Of a stretch of 57,364 nucleotides of DNA, positions 1 through 18,299 are shown in pieces. Positions within the stretch are counted from its first letter, which is position 1. Each line of letters starts with the position of its first letter. The notes under the pieces are model-generated. The model saw only the letters and a program-made list of their open reading frames with translations, was not told the DNA's origin and did no database searches. Source of the DNA: Branchiostoma floridae (lineage: Eukaryota; Chordata; Leptocardii; Amphioxiformes; Branchiostomatidae); the NCBI RefSeq assembly GCF_000003815.2, contig NC_049990.1, forward strand, positions 22,916,338-22,973,701, given 5' to 3'. Position numbers and translations under genes: made by a program.

Positions 1-111
1 TTGTCTAATAGAAAAAGGATAATCATGTTAAAATTAGATCAGAATTGATAAATGTATTTCTCTCTTTCTGCATGCTAACCATATTCCACAATATTCCCTC
101 TTATCCTTCAG

Positions 112-3100
112 CATCTCAATCCTGATCAGCTATGCCCTGGCTGGAAGCGAGGCCTATGCTCAGATGTTTGGAGTCCCGTGAGTATTCAATAAATCTACAT
201 CTATATCATATTAGAGATAAAGATTTTTTATCATAGAGATGTTTTTACTGTTTTGAAGAACCATGTCACACCTAAATGCAGAGAGGATTTTGCAAACAGA
301 TATTGAGTGATGCAAATACAAATGTAGATGTTGAGTCTTGCAGTTGGGCCACTGAGACATTTAATATGCTTTTGATATTTCTGTGAAATATTATTGATAA
401 ACATTGATGTACAAGCCAAGGAATGCATGTTTTCTAAAATGGGCATGCCCTTGTACTGGTAGCTCTCGGTGTAAAAGTTTATAAGTGAATTTAGTATAGT
501 TAAGAAATACAGGCCATATATTAATTTTAGGAAGTAATAAATGCATACTACTTCACATTATATGATAAAGTGCCCAGTTGCTCCACGTGCCTCAAAAGCA
601 GTCAGTCTTCTGCTAAACTCCCAAAGTACCCTTTAATTGAATTAATCCTATGGCTGAATATAATGCAAAACTTTTAGGTAAGGTTACAAAACCAATTTCA
701 GGTTCGCTAAGAAATCTCGTCTTGTTCTTGTATTCTTTGCTACTTATGAGCAATTTTCCTTCTCGGTGTGCTCAACTATCCTCATTTTTTCCAAAAATAT
801 GCACGATAAACATAGTGTCTATGCGTATAGGGAATGCATGGGTAGGGTCTGCATGGGTTTAGTAAGTCATTTAGTAAGTCATTTTTCTTATAAATCCTTT
901 ATTCCCTATATCCTGTAGTTCAGGGCTGCCAGCCCACCCTTCCTGTCTCTCCTTTGCGAAACCCGAGTGAGGACACATGGTGTGTTCTATACCTAGACCC
1001 TTCCTCCTGCAAAGCATCTCGGGATAGTACTCAATCCCAAGTTACTTTGCCTCTGTTCGGGTTGAGGTATGGGCAATATATCGAGGCCAAGGCCAAAGGC
1101 CCGAACAGTGGCAAAATAACTGTAGCCTGCGCGGACGCCATTCCTCTTTGTCTTTATTCTTTCTCGTTTTTCTTTCTTTTTTTATTTCCATCGTTTTTTT
1201 TTCTTTCTTATAAATCCTTTATTCCCTATATCCTGTAGTTCAGGGCTGCCAGCCCACCCTTCCTATCTCCCCTTTGCGAAACCCGAGTGAGGACACATGG
1301 TGTGTTCTATACCTAGACCCTTCCTCCTGCAAAGCATCTCGGGATAGTACTCAATCCCAAGTTACTTTGCCTCTGTTCGGGTTGAGGTATGGGCAATATA
1401 TCGAGGCCCCACCTTCTACCCCAGACGTACGTTCCTCCTTACTTCCATTCCACCCATCCCCTTTTCTCTCTTCTCCAATACTCACTATTCTCACTTCAAG
1501 AATAATTCAGTCCCAATCCATGTCATATTGTCTTACAAAACACACATCGCGCAATATGAATTCCACAACATTTGGCTGATTATGTATTCATTGACACATT
1601 ATCTATTAGAAAACACCGCCCCCTTCTGAAATGGAATGCCCCTTTAACTCAAAACTGTATTTTCATAACACAACAAAACTCCTCAGCCAACCTCTACACT
1701 CACTTAAGATGTTTATTTTTTGTATTTTTGCAGACATTTCTACGTGATTCCTGGGTTCGTTTGGATCCTGACCTTTGCCATTGTGTTCACCCAAACCCTG
1801 ATGCAGCCGGTCATCTCTCTGTTTACACTGGTCAAGGGCAGTCTGCTCATTGCTACAGTAAGTATGGAGACTCCTATGATATATTTGTGGACAACAAATT
1901 TACGTAAGTTTCAACCTTTCTATAAGACACACAGCAACAAATGTTAAGGCAGAATTGTCACAAGAAAAGTTGTCGACAATAGGTAAATGATAGGTTTTGC
2001 CCAGTGACCATCATCTGTCATTAATGACATAATCTTATTGCCAGTGACAGCAAAATATAAAATCATTCTGTTATCTTGACAAACATATATAATTGATAGG
2101 AAGGTAGAAAAAAACGTTAAAATCAGATCAAATCATACCAAGAGGTGAGCATGGACTTGCAAAACGAAACATAGGGTTTGGCAAAACCCTTCAGTACAAC
2201 TGTTCTGGAAACTACATGGTTTTTATTAAAGTAACTACCTTCTTCAGATACAGCAAACAAAAGTAGAAGCTGTTGAGTAAGATTGTACCTGTGGTCCATC
2301 ATAAGTTTGCCTTATGTACAGGTGGTGGTGACTTTCTTTGTCGGAGCTGAGGTATCCCTGGCCATCAAGGATGACTTCAACTACATCGGAGCACCCTTCC
2401 TCATGGGGACAGTTGCACTTGGTACGTTCAACATAAAACATACATTTTTTTCAATAGTACAACTCAAACTGAAGCAAGAAGAGCATAGCTCTCTAGGATA
2501 CAGTAAATCATGTCATCAGCTTCATTGTGGAATAAATTTGTACTGATTTGTTCAAGATGTGTGTGAAAATTAGCTTGCATATCATCCTCTGTACTGACTG
2601 CTGGCTCGATCTTTTCACTGGCTGACCACTGAAAGATTGAGACTGTGGTCACTGTGGAGGATGGTACCCAGCTTTATGAAAATTCAAATGACGTTATGCT
2701 GGCGGCCCTGTGTATGAGGAAGCATTAGTCTTTAATCTCAAGTGTCAAACCACTGCGCCAGAAAGAACCAAACACACTTATTGAGAAGAGACGGAAATGT
2801 ATGTATGGCTCATGTTTTTGGCCAATGTATTTGGCCAAAAACATGAGCCATACTAAAGCTGCATTGCACTACCACTAGTTACTTGAAAAAGCATCATGCT
2901 TTGTCCTACCTATAGTTAAAGATGACTGCTTTACCTTTACCTTTGAAACTTCTCATGATTAAGATTGATAATTGATTACAATGATGATTGATAATGGTGA
3001 TATCTCCAATGATCTGGCTACAGGAGGAGTTGTGAATGTAATGCCGATGCTGTACCACAAGATATCACCAGTTACCACTCAGGTTAGTTCAGGAGATAGG

Positions 3101-6100
3101 TAAAACTAATGAAGGATATCAGGCAACTTCTCTGTTTCTTATGTATGATTTTAGCTAAAAGACCTTTCTGCCCCAGATGGTGCATAAGGCGGTGCCCATC
3201 TCTGTTTGGGTAGCCCTGGACCACGCAAATTTTATGCATATCCCTATAGCTGGCGTCTAGTCCACTGGTAATGGTGTGTTCATGTGTTCAACTGTCATAC
3301 TCTTTCCCGAATGCTGAGTGCTAAGTAGAGAAAGCAGCTGCATGTACCATTTTTGAGGTCTTTGAAAGGATATAACTTGACCTACCAAATGCAAATTGAA
3401 CACTCTACCACTGCACCAGTATAGATAATATAAATAGTGGCCAAGGTAATAATTGCATTGTGGTGTCAACTGTTCTAGTGTGTCCTTGGAAAGGTGTGTT
3501 GTTTAACATTAGTCAATGAAATGTTTTTCCATAAGCTGAACCTTTCATTCTGCCAGGTGAAGCACTTTCGAGGAGCAGTGGTAGCCGGGATCTCTACCTG
3601 TACTGTTCTGAATGTTCTGTGGTGGGTTCTTTTTCTCCAGTAGAACTGAAATTACAGTATTTTAAGATTTGATCAGAAGTAACAATGAGAAACAGTTATT
3701 TCTTATCTTCAGCAAACTGTTGTGGTGATTCCAGCAAGATTTAACATGAAATTGAGCTCTCTCCTTAGTGCTGAAATATGAGTGACTGCATGATCATCAA
3801 ATGTGGGTAGTTAGCAAGTGAAAAAGTTGAGCTAGCATTTACTATAGAGAATGTTACTCAGGCTAAGCATTCTTCTTGTAGATAAGGAATAAGTCTTCTG
3901 ATATCTGTGTCTACAAGCTCTCAGAAACACACCTACATATACGTCAGGCTTTCTTCTAAAAGTATTAAAAAGATGTAGTTACATCAAACAAGTGTGTCAT
4001 AGAAGGAACTGCATGTATTTTTGGATCATCCTTTTCTCGCTAGTTTGAGGAGCGTTCCTCTTTGATATGTCTATTTGCATTCAAATGTTGAACATTTCTT
4101 GTAATCTTCATACTCACAGAAGATCTTTCTTCCCTTCAAGGTGCTGGGCAGTTCTACACATTGTCCCCCAGTTGCCATGCAGCCCGATGTCCATTGTAGG
4201 GAACACTACAGCCTCTCCAACAGTTACTCCAGTCAGTGTAGTGACTACTGTATCAACCAGTGCTCCAGTCAGTCCAGCATGTGCACACAACCTCTCACTA
4301 GAAAGGTGAGGAGAATCTACATGGCAAGGCTCTAGCCAGCGTCTGTTTTTCCGTCAATTGACGGAAATTTGCTGCGTGTGACAAAAAATTTTGAAACCAA
4401 TCCGTCAACCTTGCCGGACAAAAATCCTTGGTGGAAGCTACAGGCGGCTTGGGGACGCCGTCCACGGCTGTAAAAGCCACACACTGTTTGTTTTGCTATT
4501 GTTTCAGTTCTTTCTAACTTCTGGAAGAGTGTTTTCGCAATTTTCGCGACAATGGGAATTGGCTGACGGAAAAAAATTTCGAGCTGGCTAGAGCCCTGCT
4601 ACATGGTTTTTATTATTTCTTAGATAATTGTTACTATGGGCTCAGTCACATTCAATGAACACTTGCAAACTTAGGGCATTCTTGAGAAAGTTCTGCATCT
4701 GCCCTACAGAATTCAGCTGTGTTGTCATGGAAAATGGTATTCTTTGATTCTCAAGCTTGTTTGTGGTTAGTTTGACTCAATCTGATTGAAAATTCTGTGG
4801 CATCAAAATTGTAAATGGCCCATGAGACTACGACGAATGTAGTTGTGCAGTATAGTTTAATTCTGTAAGAATGAACAGAATGCCATATCCCATGCTAATC
4901 CAGGTACACTATAAACAATTGTTTCATTGTCTCCACAGATCAGCAGAAAATGGAGAAATTGCAACCCTTCCTCTTACAGAAGTGAGTACCTTAGATAAGA
5001 AGAATTTTCACTTAATTGTTAGCAATGTTACAAACAAAACATTTCTGTGCACTACTTTATTTGAATGTCTATATAATTGCAAGTTCTTGTCAGTTTTTAA
5101 AGAGACCTACAAACTTTTAATATATAGAATTATGTCATACCTAGGCCATTATAATGTTTCATACAGATGTTTTGGACTGGTTGATAACTTGGATTATCAC
5201 ATGCGGTTCTACTGTAGAATATTTCAACACCTTAAGTGTGCCACTGTCGATAATCAAATACTGATAATTTAGACGTTGGAATTGATGTCATTAGAATTTT
5301 CGTTTGAAGACACCAAATTTTCTCAACTTCTTGTGCATTTTTCATTAAAACGTGTGCGCAATCTTGAGTGGGTATGACATACCGGTAGATGAAATAAAAC
5401 ACAGTGTATTCCGCATCACCCTTGGTCCCAGCGCTCTCGTGGGTCGCTGTCTGGTGATCCTACCCGTTGTCGAACTGGTACCTTGAATGATATGGAATAC
5501 ACCGTGTTGTATTCTATACGTACTGTATTGGATTGGTTTAATGAGATTGTGAAAATGAAATGAATGTGTTGTTCCCCAGATAATCCAGACCATGCACCCT
5601 GAGTTCTCCTGGGTGGCCATCCTGGTGCAGTTGTTCATCATGATCAGTATTACTGTCTCCTACCTCACCCTGGGGTCAGCCATGCACCATACAGGTCAGG
5701 GGATAAAGGTCAAATGTCAAAGATAACATATACAATTATCTGCCTATGTATGCACATGCAACTTTGTAATAAGAGCATTTTTGACATTAAATTTCCACTG
5801 TTTATGCTTTTATGTCTCTCCATCTAGTAAGACTTTTACAAGACAGAACTGAGGGATCATGGCATTAATAGCAAAACCTCTGAGTCAGTGAGGGCAAATG
5901 AAGAGTTATATGTGCAGTTGCAGGTCAACAGTTACATGATGTACTTAATTTTGTATCAAATTGAGAAAAATTGTGTTGGACTATATTTATGGAAATATGA
6001 AATGGTGCTTCCACTATGCTGATATGATAGCAAAGTGACCTGTTAAACACCTCTCCATGCACCAATGTTTGGCTACACTACTATGTCCCTGTCTTGCAGC

Positions 6101-7777
6101 AACTAAAACTGTCCCCAAATTTTCCATAAACAGCTTTACATTTTATACCTTGTTCCTTTCCCCTCCAGTGGTTGGCTGGGTGGAGGGTTCGTGGAATGAG
6201 CCTGGAATCTGCAGATATGCACCCATCTTTGAGGGCATCTCCAAATGCTGCACTCCCAAATGGTAAGGAGATGTGTATAAAGCTTATATTCAATGTAGAT
6301 CTATTCATAGATTATGCAACTATGTGTGATAAGCATAGGGTCATATCAATTGCCACAACCTAAGAAGAAAATGAGAACATCATCAAGATATACATGAGAG
6401 ACTTACTATTTCTCTGACATATTCTGTCAGAGCATATGCAGTAATATGTTTTTTTTTTACAGTATCTGCCAGTCACTGATCTCCATCTTCATATTTGCCA
6501 TTGTCTTCACTGTGGCAATGTTAGACCCACAGGTAGGACTTTTCACAGTCTTTGTCTAAAGTTCAGGGCACTGAAGTTTGTTTCTTTGTATGAGCCTTTG
6601 TTTATTCCTGACATACTCAAATCGTACCCCAAAGGCACAAAAAATGTGTCTCTGTAACAACTCTCATACAAACTCATCACATTTCATAAAGCTCACTATG
6701 ATACCTTTGGACCAGTTGCTCATCTGGAGTGGAAATTTCCTAGCTATCCTACTGTTTGTCCAATTGCTGTTACAGGGTGCATCGTAAAGATATACTGTAA
6801 ATGCATTTAAGTTTGCGGTAGCGGGAAAATAGACTTTTTGCTGTGGTTTTAAGTTTGCGGGAGCAACATGCACTGTAGTCTGTAAACTGCCATGGAACAA
6901 TGTTCGCTGTGGTTTTTAATTCGCGGCCATCGCGAAAACTGCTAACAATAAACCACTGCAAAAGTTTCTTTATTTACAGTATATGTTTATGACTTCGTCG
7001 GTTTTCCTACAGGGTTTTGTTCAGATCCTGGACAGAGGCACGTCACTTTTCATCAATCTGGAGTGTGGGATCTTCATATTTCTCATGGTGCGCAACGCCA
7101 GATCAGGGAACTTCAGGTGAGGATGTCAACATAAGTCTGAAACTATGGACTGCAGTAGTAGTAGTCCACTGTATTCTGCTGATGCAGTGGTCTGTATCTG
7201 TACCAATTGTAGTCATCGACAAGTGTTATAGTCATACTTTTCCATAAGACACCATTTGTATGTACACGTAGCAAATGTATTATACATTTTGGGCTATCAT
7301 ACAGCTGGACACTTGTTGCCTTTCTTGTAGAACCTTAATTCATTAAAAGATGTAGACTTATGTTTTAGAACTACATTGGGCCTAATGGAAATTACACTTC
7401 TTAGATTTTATTTTGGCAAGCATAGTCTTACATGAGACAGCAACTGTGAGGTAGTACATATAATAGTGCATACTTCAAGCTAGGCCATTATACAGTTGCA
7501 GATATGGCAGTACAAATATGTTCTCTCTGTATGTAATTGTCAGGCTAATTTATATGTGTATTAGAAGTAGAAATCTAATTGTCCAACTAGAATTTAATGT
7601 TTCATCTCCTTTTACATTTTGGAAAACATTCCTTTTCTGCTTGTGTGTTGCAGTACCCTGGACATTCCACTGGAAACTCCCTGGCTACTGTACCACCTCC
7701 ACTGGCTGGTGGCGCTCTACTTTACCTTCGCTGTCGGCTACGACATCGTAGACTCCATATACGTAACAGCCACGTAG
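112..7777 (+). CDS. Multi-pass membrane protein, AAAP/SLC38-like amino-acid permease (3' part, 12 exons)
   Basis: I joined twelve exons with GT-AG borders and consistent phase: 112-177, 1734-1857, 2322-2421, 3024-3082, 3557-3621, 4141-4305, 4939-4981, 5580-5694, 6169-6262, 6463-6532, 7013-7116 and 7654-7777 (TAG). They give about 375 C-terminal residues; earlier exons precede the window. Most exons encode hydrophobic helices. Exon 2 carries FYVIPGFVWILTF, exons 3-4 read TFFVGAEVSLAI then NVMPMLYHKI, exon 8 WVAILVQLFIMISITVSYL, and exon 11 GFVQILDRGTSLFINLECG. The helix spacing, the NVMP-like motif and the ILD-TSLFIN-GIFIFLM stretch recall AAAP transporters, so a proton- or sodium-coupled amino-acid transport role in a membrane is inferred, not shown. 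Exons 6-7 encode a Thr/Ser/Val-rich hydrophilic loop with possible N-glycosylation sites (NTT, NLS), probably non-cytoplasmic. I do not recognise a specific vertebrate orthologue. Exon structure is more certain than family. Confidence 0.7.
885..1408. repeat. 204-bp direct duplication, two copies 320 bp apart
   Basis: The segment 885-1088 is repeated at 1205-1408 almost without change; the few differences fall near 942-949 and 1262-1269. Both copies lie in the first visible intron of the permease-like gene. The spacer begins with an inverted match to the end of the unit (CCCGAACAG against CTGTTCGGG), so each unit can fold with the spacer. Open frames of 94 and 101 codons in the two copies share the same N-terminal half only because of the duplication and are not treated as genes. 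Confidence 0.85.
2804..2852. repeat. Perfect 22-bp hairpin with a 5-nt loop
   Basis: Arms 2804-2825 and 2831-2852 are exact reverse complements (TATGGCTCATG... and ...CATGAGCCATA), separated by TGTAT. It lies in the intron between permease exons 3 and 4, just after a short AAGAACCAAACACACTTA stretch that also occurs in the SINE-like element near 39.56 kb. It may be a small fold-back element or a young inverted duplication. The loop is short for a typical microRNA precursor. Confidence 0.8.
3252..3400 (+). mobile_element. tRNA-derived SINE-like element, copy 1
   Basis: The element starts with a polymerase III A-box-like TAGTCCACTGG and has a weak B-box-like GTGTTCAACTG about 25 bp later, then a body containing GAGTGCTAAG and GCATGTACCATTTTT. 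The same order of motifs recurs at 52000-52130 in the tetraspanin gene, which supports a dispersed retroposon family. The copy is diverged and has no clear tail. It sits in an intron of the permease-like gene. Confidence 0.6.
4325..4598. mobile_element. hAT-type MITE with exact 8-bp target duplication
   Basis: The ends are inverted repeats (CAAGGCTCTAGCCAGC on the left, GCTGGCTAGAGCCCTG on the right). The element is flanked on both sides by the identical octamer CTACATGG (4317-4324 and 4599-4606). An 8-bp duplication and a CAGGGCTC-type end are typical of hAT transposons. At 274 bp it codes for nothing and would depend on a transposase made elsewhere. It sits only about 20 bp after the splice donor of permease exon 6. 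Confidence 0.85.
6793..6981. mobile_element. TACTGTAAATGC-family MITE, copy 1
   Basis: It begins TACTGTAAATGCATTTAAG and ends ATTTACAGTA, with inner GTTTGCGG/TTCGCGG blocks. Related copies occur at 25750-25946, 27603-27737 and 43546-43747, each with the same terminal motif or part of it. TA at the ends is compatible with a Tc1/mariner-like insertion. This copy lies in the intron just before permease exon 11. Confidence 0.7.
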
Positions 7778-8971
7778 TGGTAACGTCAGCGTGTAAAAAA
7801 ATAGCCATGTGATATCTGTAAAAATTATATCAACGAGATCATAGGAGCTTGTAATGGTGATGGTTTAGATGTGCAAGGTATGGGTAAGATTAATGTTTTA
7901 GAATTCTATTGACGATAGATGTATATGAAATAGTTTAATGTTGCATAGAATGTATTACTATTTAGTCTGTATGGACAATTACATATACCACAGAGACCAA
8001 AATTCTGGATAATGCTGCCATTGTTAATGTGCAATACTCTTATTACGAGACAAGCTGGCCCACTTTGATGATATTCTATTAAGATTTAGAGCTTTTTTGG
8101 TGACCAGCCCATTATGATAAGTACAGTATACTAAAGGCTTAGATCCCAATTGGAAAAGGGGACCCTGCCAGGCAGTACTCTGGGTTTTTTGGGCACTTTT
8201 GGGTGTGACCCCCACGTGGCCCCATGGGACACCATGTGGCTCCCAGGCTATTTTTGGGCCCAGCCGGTGCCAGGTTGAATTTAAGTCGAATTTAAAATAA
8301 ACCCAGGTCCCAGGGATTTGAAATTAACCCAGGGCCCGGTAACTACTAGATGCCATGACCTACTCATGGGGAGCACTGAGGGGTACCCCTTGTATCCGCC
8401 AGTCCACCCAGACAAATTTGTTGCTTGAGAGCCCAGTTGGTTCTACATCCCTGACGGGCAACCGTGCAATTGGGACCTAAGCCATAGAAGTGTCATGTGC
8501 AGCTTCTGAAAGTACAATTTGTTCAAAAGTGCAGTAAAATAGATCCTTTGAGCTGTAAATGTTAAGAAATATGTTGGTCTTATAGAATGTGACGATTACA
8601 ATGTATAGGCGTGTTGTGATGCTCTACCTCTTACATCTGTTGCAGACATAGAACATGTGAACTGTGACCTCAGTATGTTAGAAATATATGTGTAATAGTG
8701 CTCAGTACATTTGTGAGTTATTCCTGATGTTTGTGAATGTTTTTAAATGTGCCTTATTTAAAATGTTACCACTACCCAAGGACCTGATTCCACTTAGAAG
8801 AGTTGCATGAGATATTGCTACAGTAGAGATATTCTTAGGTCTGACATTTGATGATAACAAGCAAAAATCATGTCATATTAGATAAAATATTATACAGAAA
8901 CTAGACAAAGTACATTGTATATATTCTGATTGGGCAATGGCTCAGGTCTGCATATGTGCGTGACACAGATT

Positions 8972-9196
8972 TAGGGCTGTTTCCAGAACCGTCCCTCCAT
9001 TCCAGGATGTAACTTTGCTTGTTGGGCTGGAAAAAAATATTACCCCATCCGTCTCAGTCTGAACTTCATGACATGAAACTGTTGAAAATCTATTTTCATA
9101 AGCTTAAAATGACATGTTTAACAAGGAAAATCAACAACATGGGCTCCTAAACAATGAGTGGGACAAAAGATTATTTTAAAGCTGGATAGAGCCCTG
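8972..9196. mobile_element. hAT-like MITE in the permease 3' UTR
   Basis: The left end TAGGGCTGTTTCCAG and right end CTGGATAGAGCCCTG are imperfect inverted repeats. The flanks CACAGATT and GTCAGATT share six of eight positions, which fits a decayed 8-bp target duplication. The internal sequence (CCGTCCCTCC..., GCTTGTTGGGCTGGA) matches fragments at 23984-24150 and, inverted, at 44885-45070. Confidence 0.65.
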
Positions 9197-9815
9197 GTCA
9201 GATTACGTAAGGACATAACATTTGGAGAAAAGCCCCAAAACTTTTTATTGGTAATACTTTATATGCTACTGTCATTGCTACAGTCATCCCTGAAGGAGCT
9301 TGTTGTTGTGAAGTAATTTGGATGTCTACAAGCATTTTACATCAAAGTGAAGCTTCACTCTTTCAAAGTAGCCAATGAAGCCCAAAGTTGAATTCCCAAA
9401 CAGCTCCTGTGTTATAGGTGTGTCTGATTTCTCTTTTGGCCAACAATGAGGGAGCATGATTCTTCCTTCATCTTCTTCAGCTAGTTTGATATCACTCCTG
9501 ATAGTCTGTTAGTACAATGTACATTGATGTGTCATTTGGCAAGTAGTTTTTGTGACTTCATCACAGACCTGTTTTTATGCAAGCTTTTAGAATATGATTA
9601 TTGTTTTCCATGACTTATTTAAGTACTATTTATAAAAAAAATTACATTCTTTTGATTTATTGTGTGTACAAACTACCATCAAGGCTAGACCCTCTAAAAC
9701 TTATTGTGCAACCATGTTATACAGATCTGACATGTCATGTATGTCAGTTTATGAATAGTTGATCATTCAAGACTTAGTGTTTAAACAAATAAGCTTCAAA
9801 ATACTTCAGTGTTGA

Positions 9816-9821
9816 AATAAA
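9816..9821 (+). terminator. Candidate polyadenylation signal (AATAAA), permease-like gene
   Basis: A canonical AATAAA lies about 2 kb after the stop codon, followed by an AT-rich stretch and a TTTATT. That TTTATT (9857-9862) is a plus-strand reading of an AATAAA on the opposite strand, so the two convergent genes may end close together or overlap here. Confidence 0.45.
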
Positions 9822-9845
9822 ACTGCCATAATAATAAGATTGAAA

Positions 9846-11063
9846 AAGGTGTCAACTTTATTTACAGACATACATACTGGACAGCTTGTCTATGTTTTAT
9901 CTATTCCTCAAATTCAGTAAATCTGAATATGGAGTAATAAGAATATTATTTGTCCTTCCTTCCCTGTTCCTTCCTTCAAAAAGGACATTCCTTTAACCCC
10001 CTGCATGTTACCTTAGTCTGAAACTGATACAAATTTGATACAAAAAGAATACCTTAGAAGGATGAAGGTTAAAGTTCTTGCTATATAATAGTAATGTTTG
10101 GAGATATAGATGGTAAGTTAATTTTATCACTAAAAAAATAGCTCAAGTTTTCACAGGGGACCTTATTGTCATAATCTTCAATACCAATAGCTACAGGGTG
10201 CCTTTTTCAGATATCTTTGGTCTACAAACAATATGCGCTTAGTTAAATATGAGTCAGGTACATATGTGTCATCTTGTGTAACAACAGTATGAGCAAAGCA
10301 TCCGGGCCAGATTTTTTTTTCAACCTTTATAACATATACAATAAAACATGATAATATACATGCAAGCCATCTATGAAAAAACAAATAGTTGCTATCAAAT
10401 TTGAACATGTTTATTTGAAGTTGGAACGGAAGTAGAGCATAAAGTGTGATATGATTGCTACTAAAATGACAAACTCCCCAATCCACATATAACAGCATTT
10501 TCACAATGATATTGTCTGCCTGAACTAGAGAAATCTGTCAGAAGATAAAACAACCTTACTGTACTGTACAAGAAGCTGGGTTTTACCCAACACAGTTGAG
10601 TGTAAGGGCCTCCTATGCTGTGATTTGGATCCCTTACTGTGTTTCAACCAGCACAGGGGGCATATCTATTGGCTTGTAACAAAGGTAATTCTTTTTTTTC
10701 TTTATTTCCTAAAATTTGCCTTTTAAAAATGCAGGACACAATGTTTCTGAAGTTACAAATTCAACAATTTTTTACAGCCCCCCCCCCCCCCACCTGACTC
10801 AAGCCTGTGCCACTTGCCAAATGTCTTTTCCATGTCCTCTATGCTGTAAAATTTATTGGGAATAATAAAATTTACATTCAAACACCGCAATAATCAATGA
10901 ACTTTTTATCCTCTTAATTTCATCCAGACTATAGTAACTGTTATTGTTGTTGTAATATTTCATAAAAAGTCACAATCACAAGAGGATTGTTGAGAAATGC
11001 AAGACTACTGTAGTCTGTGTTGCCATTGCAATACACATCTAACAATGGGTACAATGTATGAGT
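9846..11063 (-). other. Probable NKAP 3' UTR and convergent intergenic stretch
   Basis: No coding region is seen. Read on the minus strand, this follows the NKAP stop. Candidate AATAAA signals (TTTATT on plus) occur at 10852-10857 and 9857-9862. A 108-codon open frame at 10178-10504 (minus) has no recognisable protein character. A C homopolymer is at about 10779-10791. Confidence 0.4.
10852..10857 (-). terminator. Candidate polyadenylation signal for NKAP
   Basis: Plus-strand TTTATT reads AATAAA on the NKAP strand, about 210 bp after the stop codon. A second candidate lies at 9857-9862, which would make a longer 3' UTR meeting the permease transcript end. Confidence 0.4.
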
Positions 11064-17890
<6,827 letters not shown>

Positions 17891-18013
17891 CTTACCCTAA
17901 AAACTCGGTAGAAACGTCTTAAAACGCAGTAAAACGAAACTATAGATCAATGTGTGAAGAAAGCATCGACTCAACGTCATCTGACGCATGCGTGGTTGGA
18001 TAATCAGGTTGAA

Positions 18014-18061
18014 AGGTCAAAGTTGATCAAAGTTCAACGTTGACTTAGAGGTCAAAGTTGA
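18014..18061 (+). promoter_or_regulatory. Two identical AGGTCAAAGTTGA motifs (nuclear-receptor DR1-like)
   Basis: The 13-mer AGGTCAAAGTTGA occurs at 18014-18026 and again at 18049-18061, with more GATCAAAGTTCAACG between. AGGTCA-N-AGTTGA resembles a DR1 half-site pair of the type bound by HNF4 or RXR dimers. Two exact copies 35 bp apart in the divergent promoter are suggestive, but binding is not shown. Confidence 0.4.
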
Positions 18062-18299
18062 GAGGTCGGCTATTTCCCAGAGTCCCTAGCGCGGCTGTCC
18101 CACCCACGATATGGGGGTGAAGCTTCCGTCAAGAGCAAATTTGTGGAGGAATTTCTGAAGTTTGCGACAAAAATGCGCGCGTAAGACGACCCACGCACCA
18201 CACCTTGCCGACCAGGAGCCAGCCTTTGCCCAAGGCCGATGAGAGCGAGGATTATTTCGGCGTTTTTCGGCGGTTGACCTGCGAAGTTCCACGGCGCGG

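Larger units (their letters stand above)
7778..9845 (+). other. Probable 3' UTR of the permease-like gene
   Basis: This AT-rich stretch directly follows the TAG stop, has no convincing coding potential, and ends shortly after an AATAAA at 9816-9821. It contains a hAT-like element at 8972-9196, so part of the transcript end may derive from a transposon. An earlier AATAAA-like hexamer at about 8296 would give a shorter form. The exact end cannot be read from the sequence. Confidence 0.45.

Noticed and set aside
954-1579. Two plus-strand open frames with the same N-terminal sequence
   Set aside because: They are the two copies of the 204-bp DNA duplication read in the same frame. No splice or family evidence supports coding.
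4871-5272. 133-codon plus-strand open frame
   Set aside because: Only its first third overlaps a real exon (4939-4981); the rest continues into the intron past a clear GTGAGT donor.
10779-10791. C homopolymer as a functional G-quadruplex
   Set aside because: A single uninterrupted run without loop spacing; more likely a slippage tract or sequencing artefact. The same applies to the C run near 21425.
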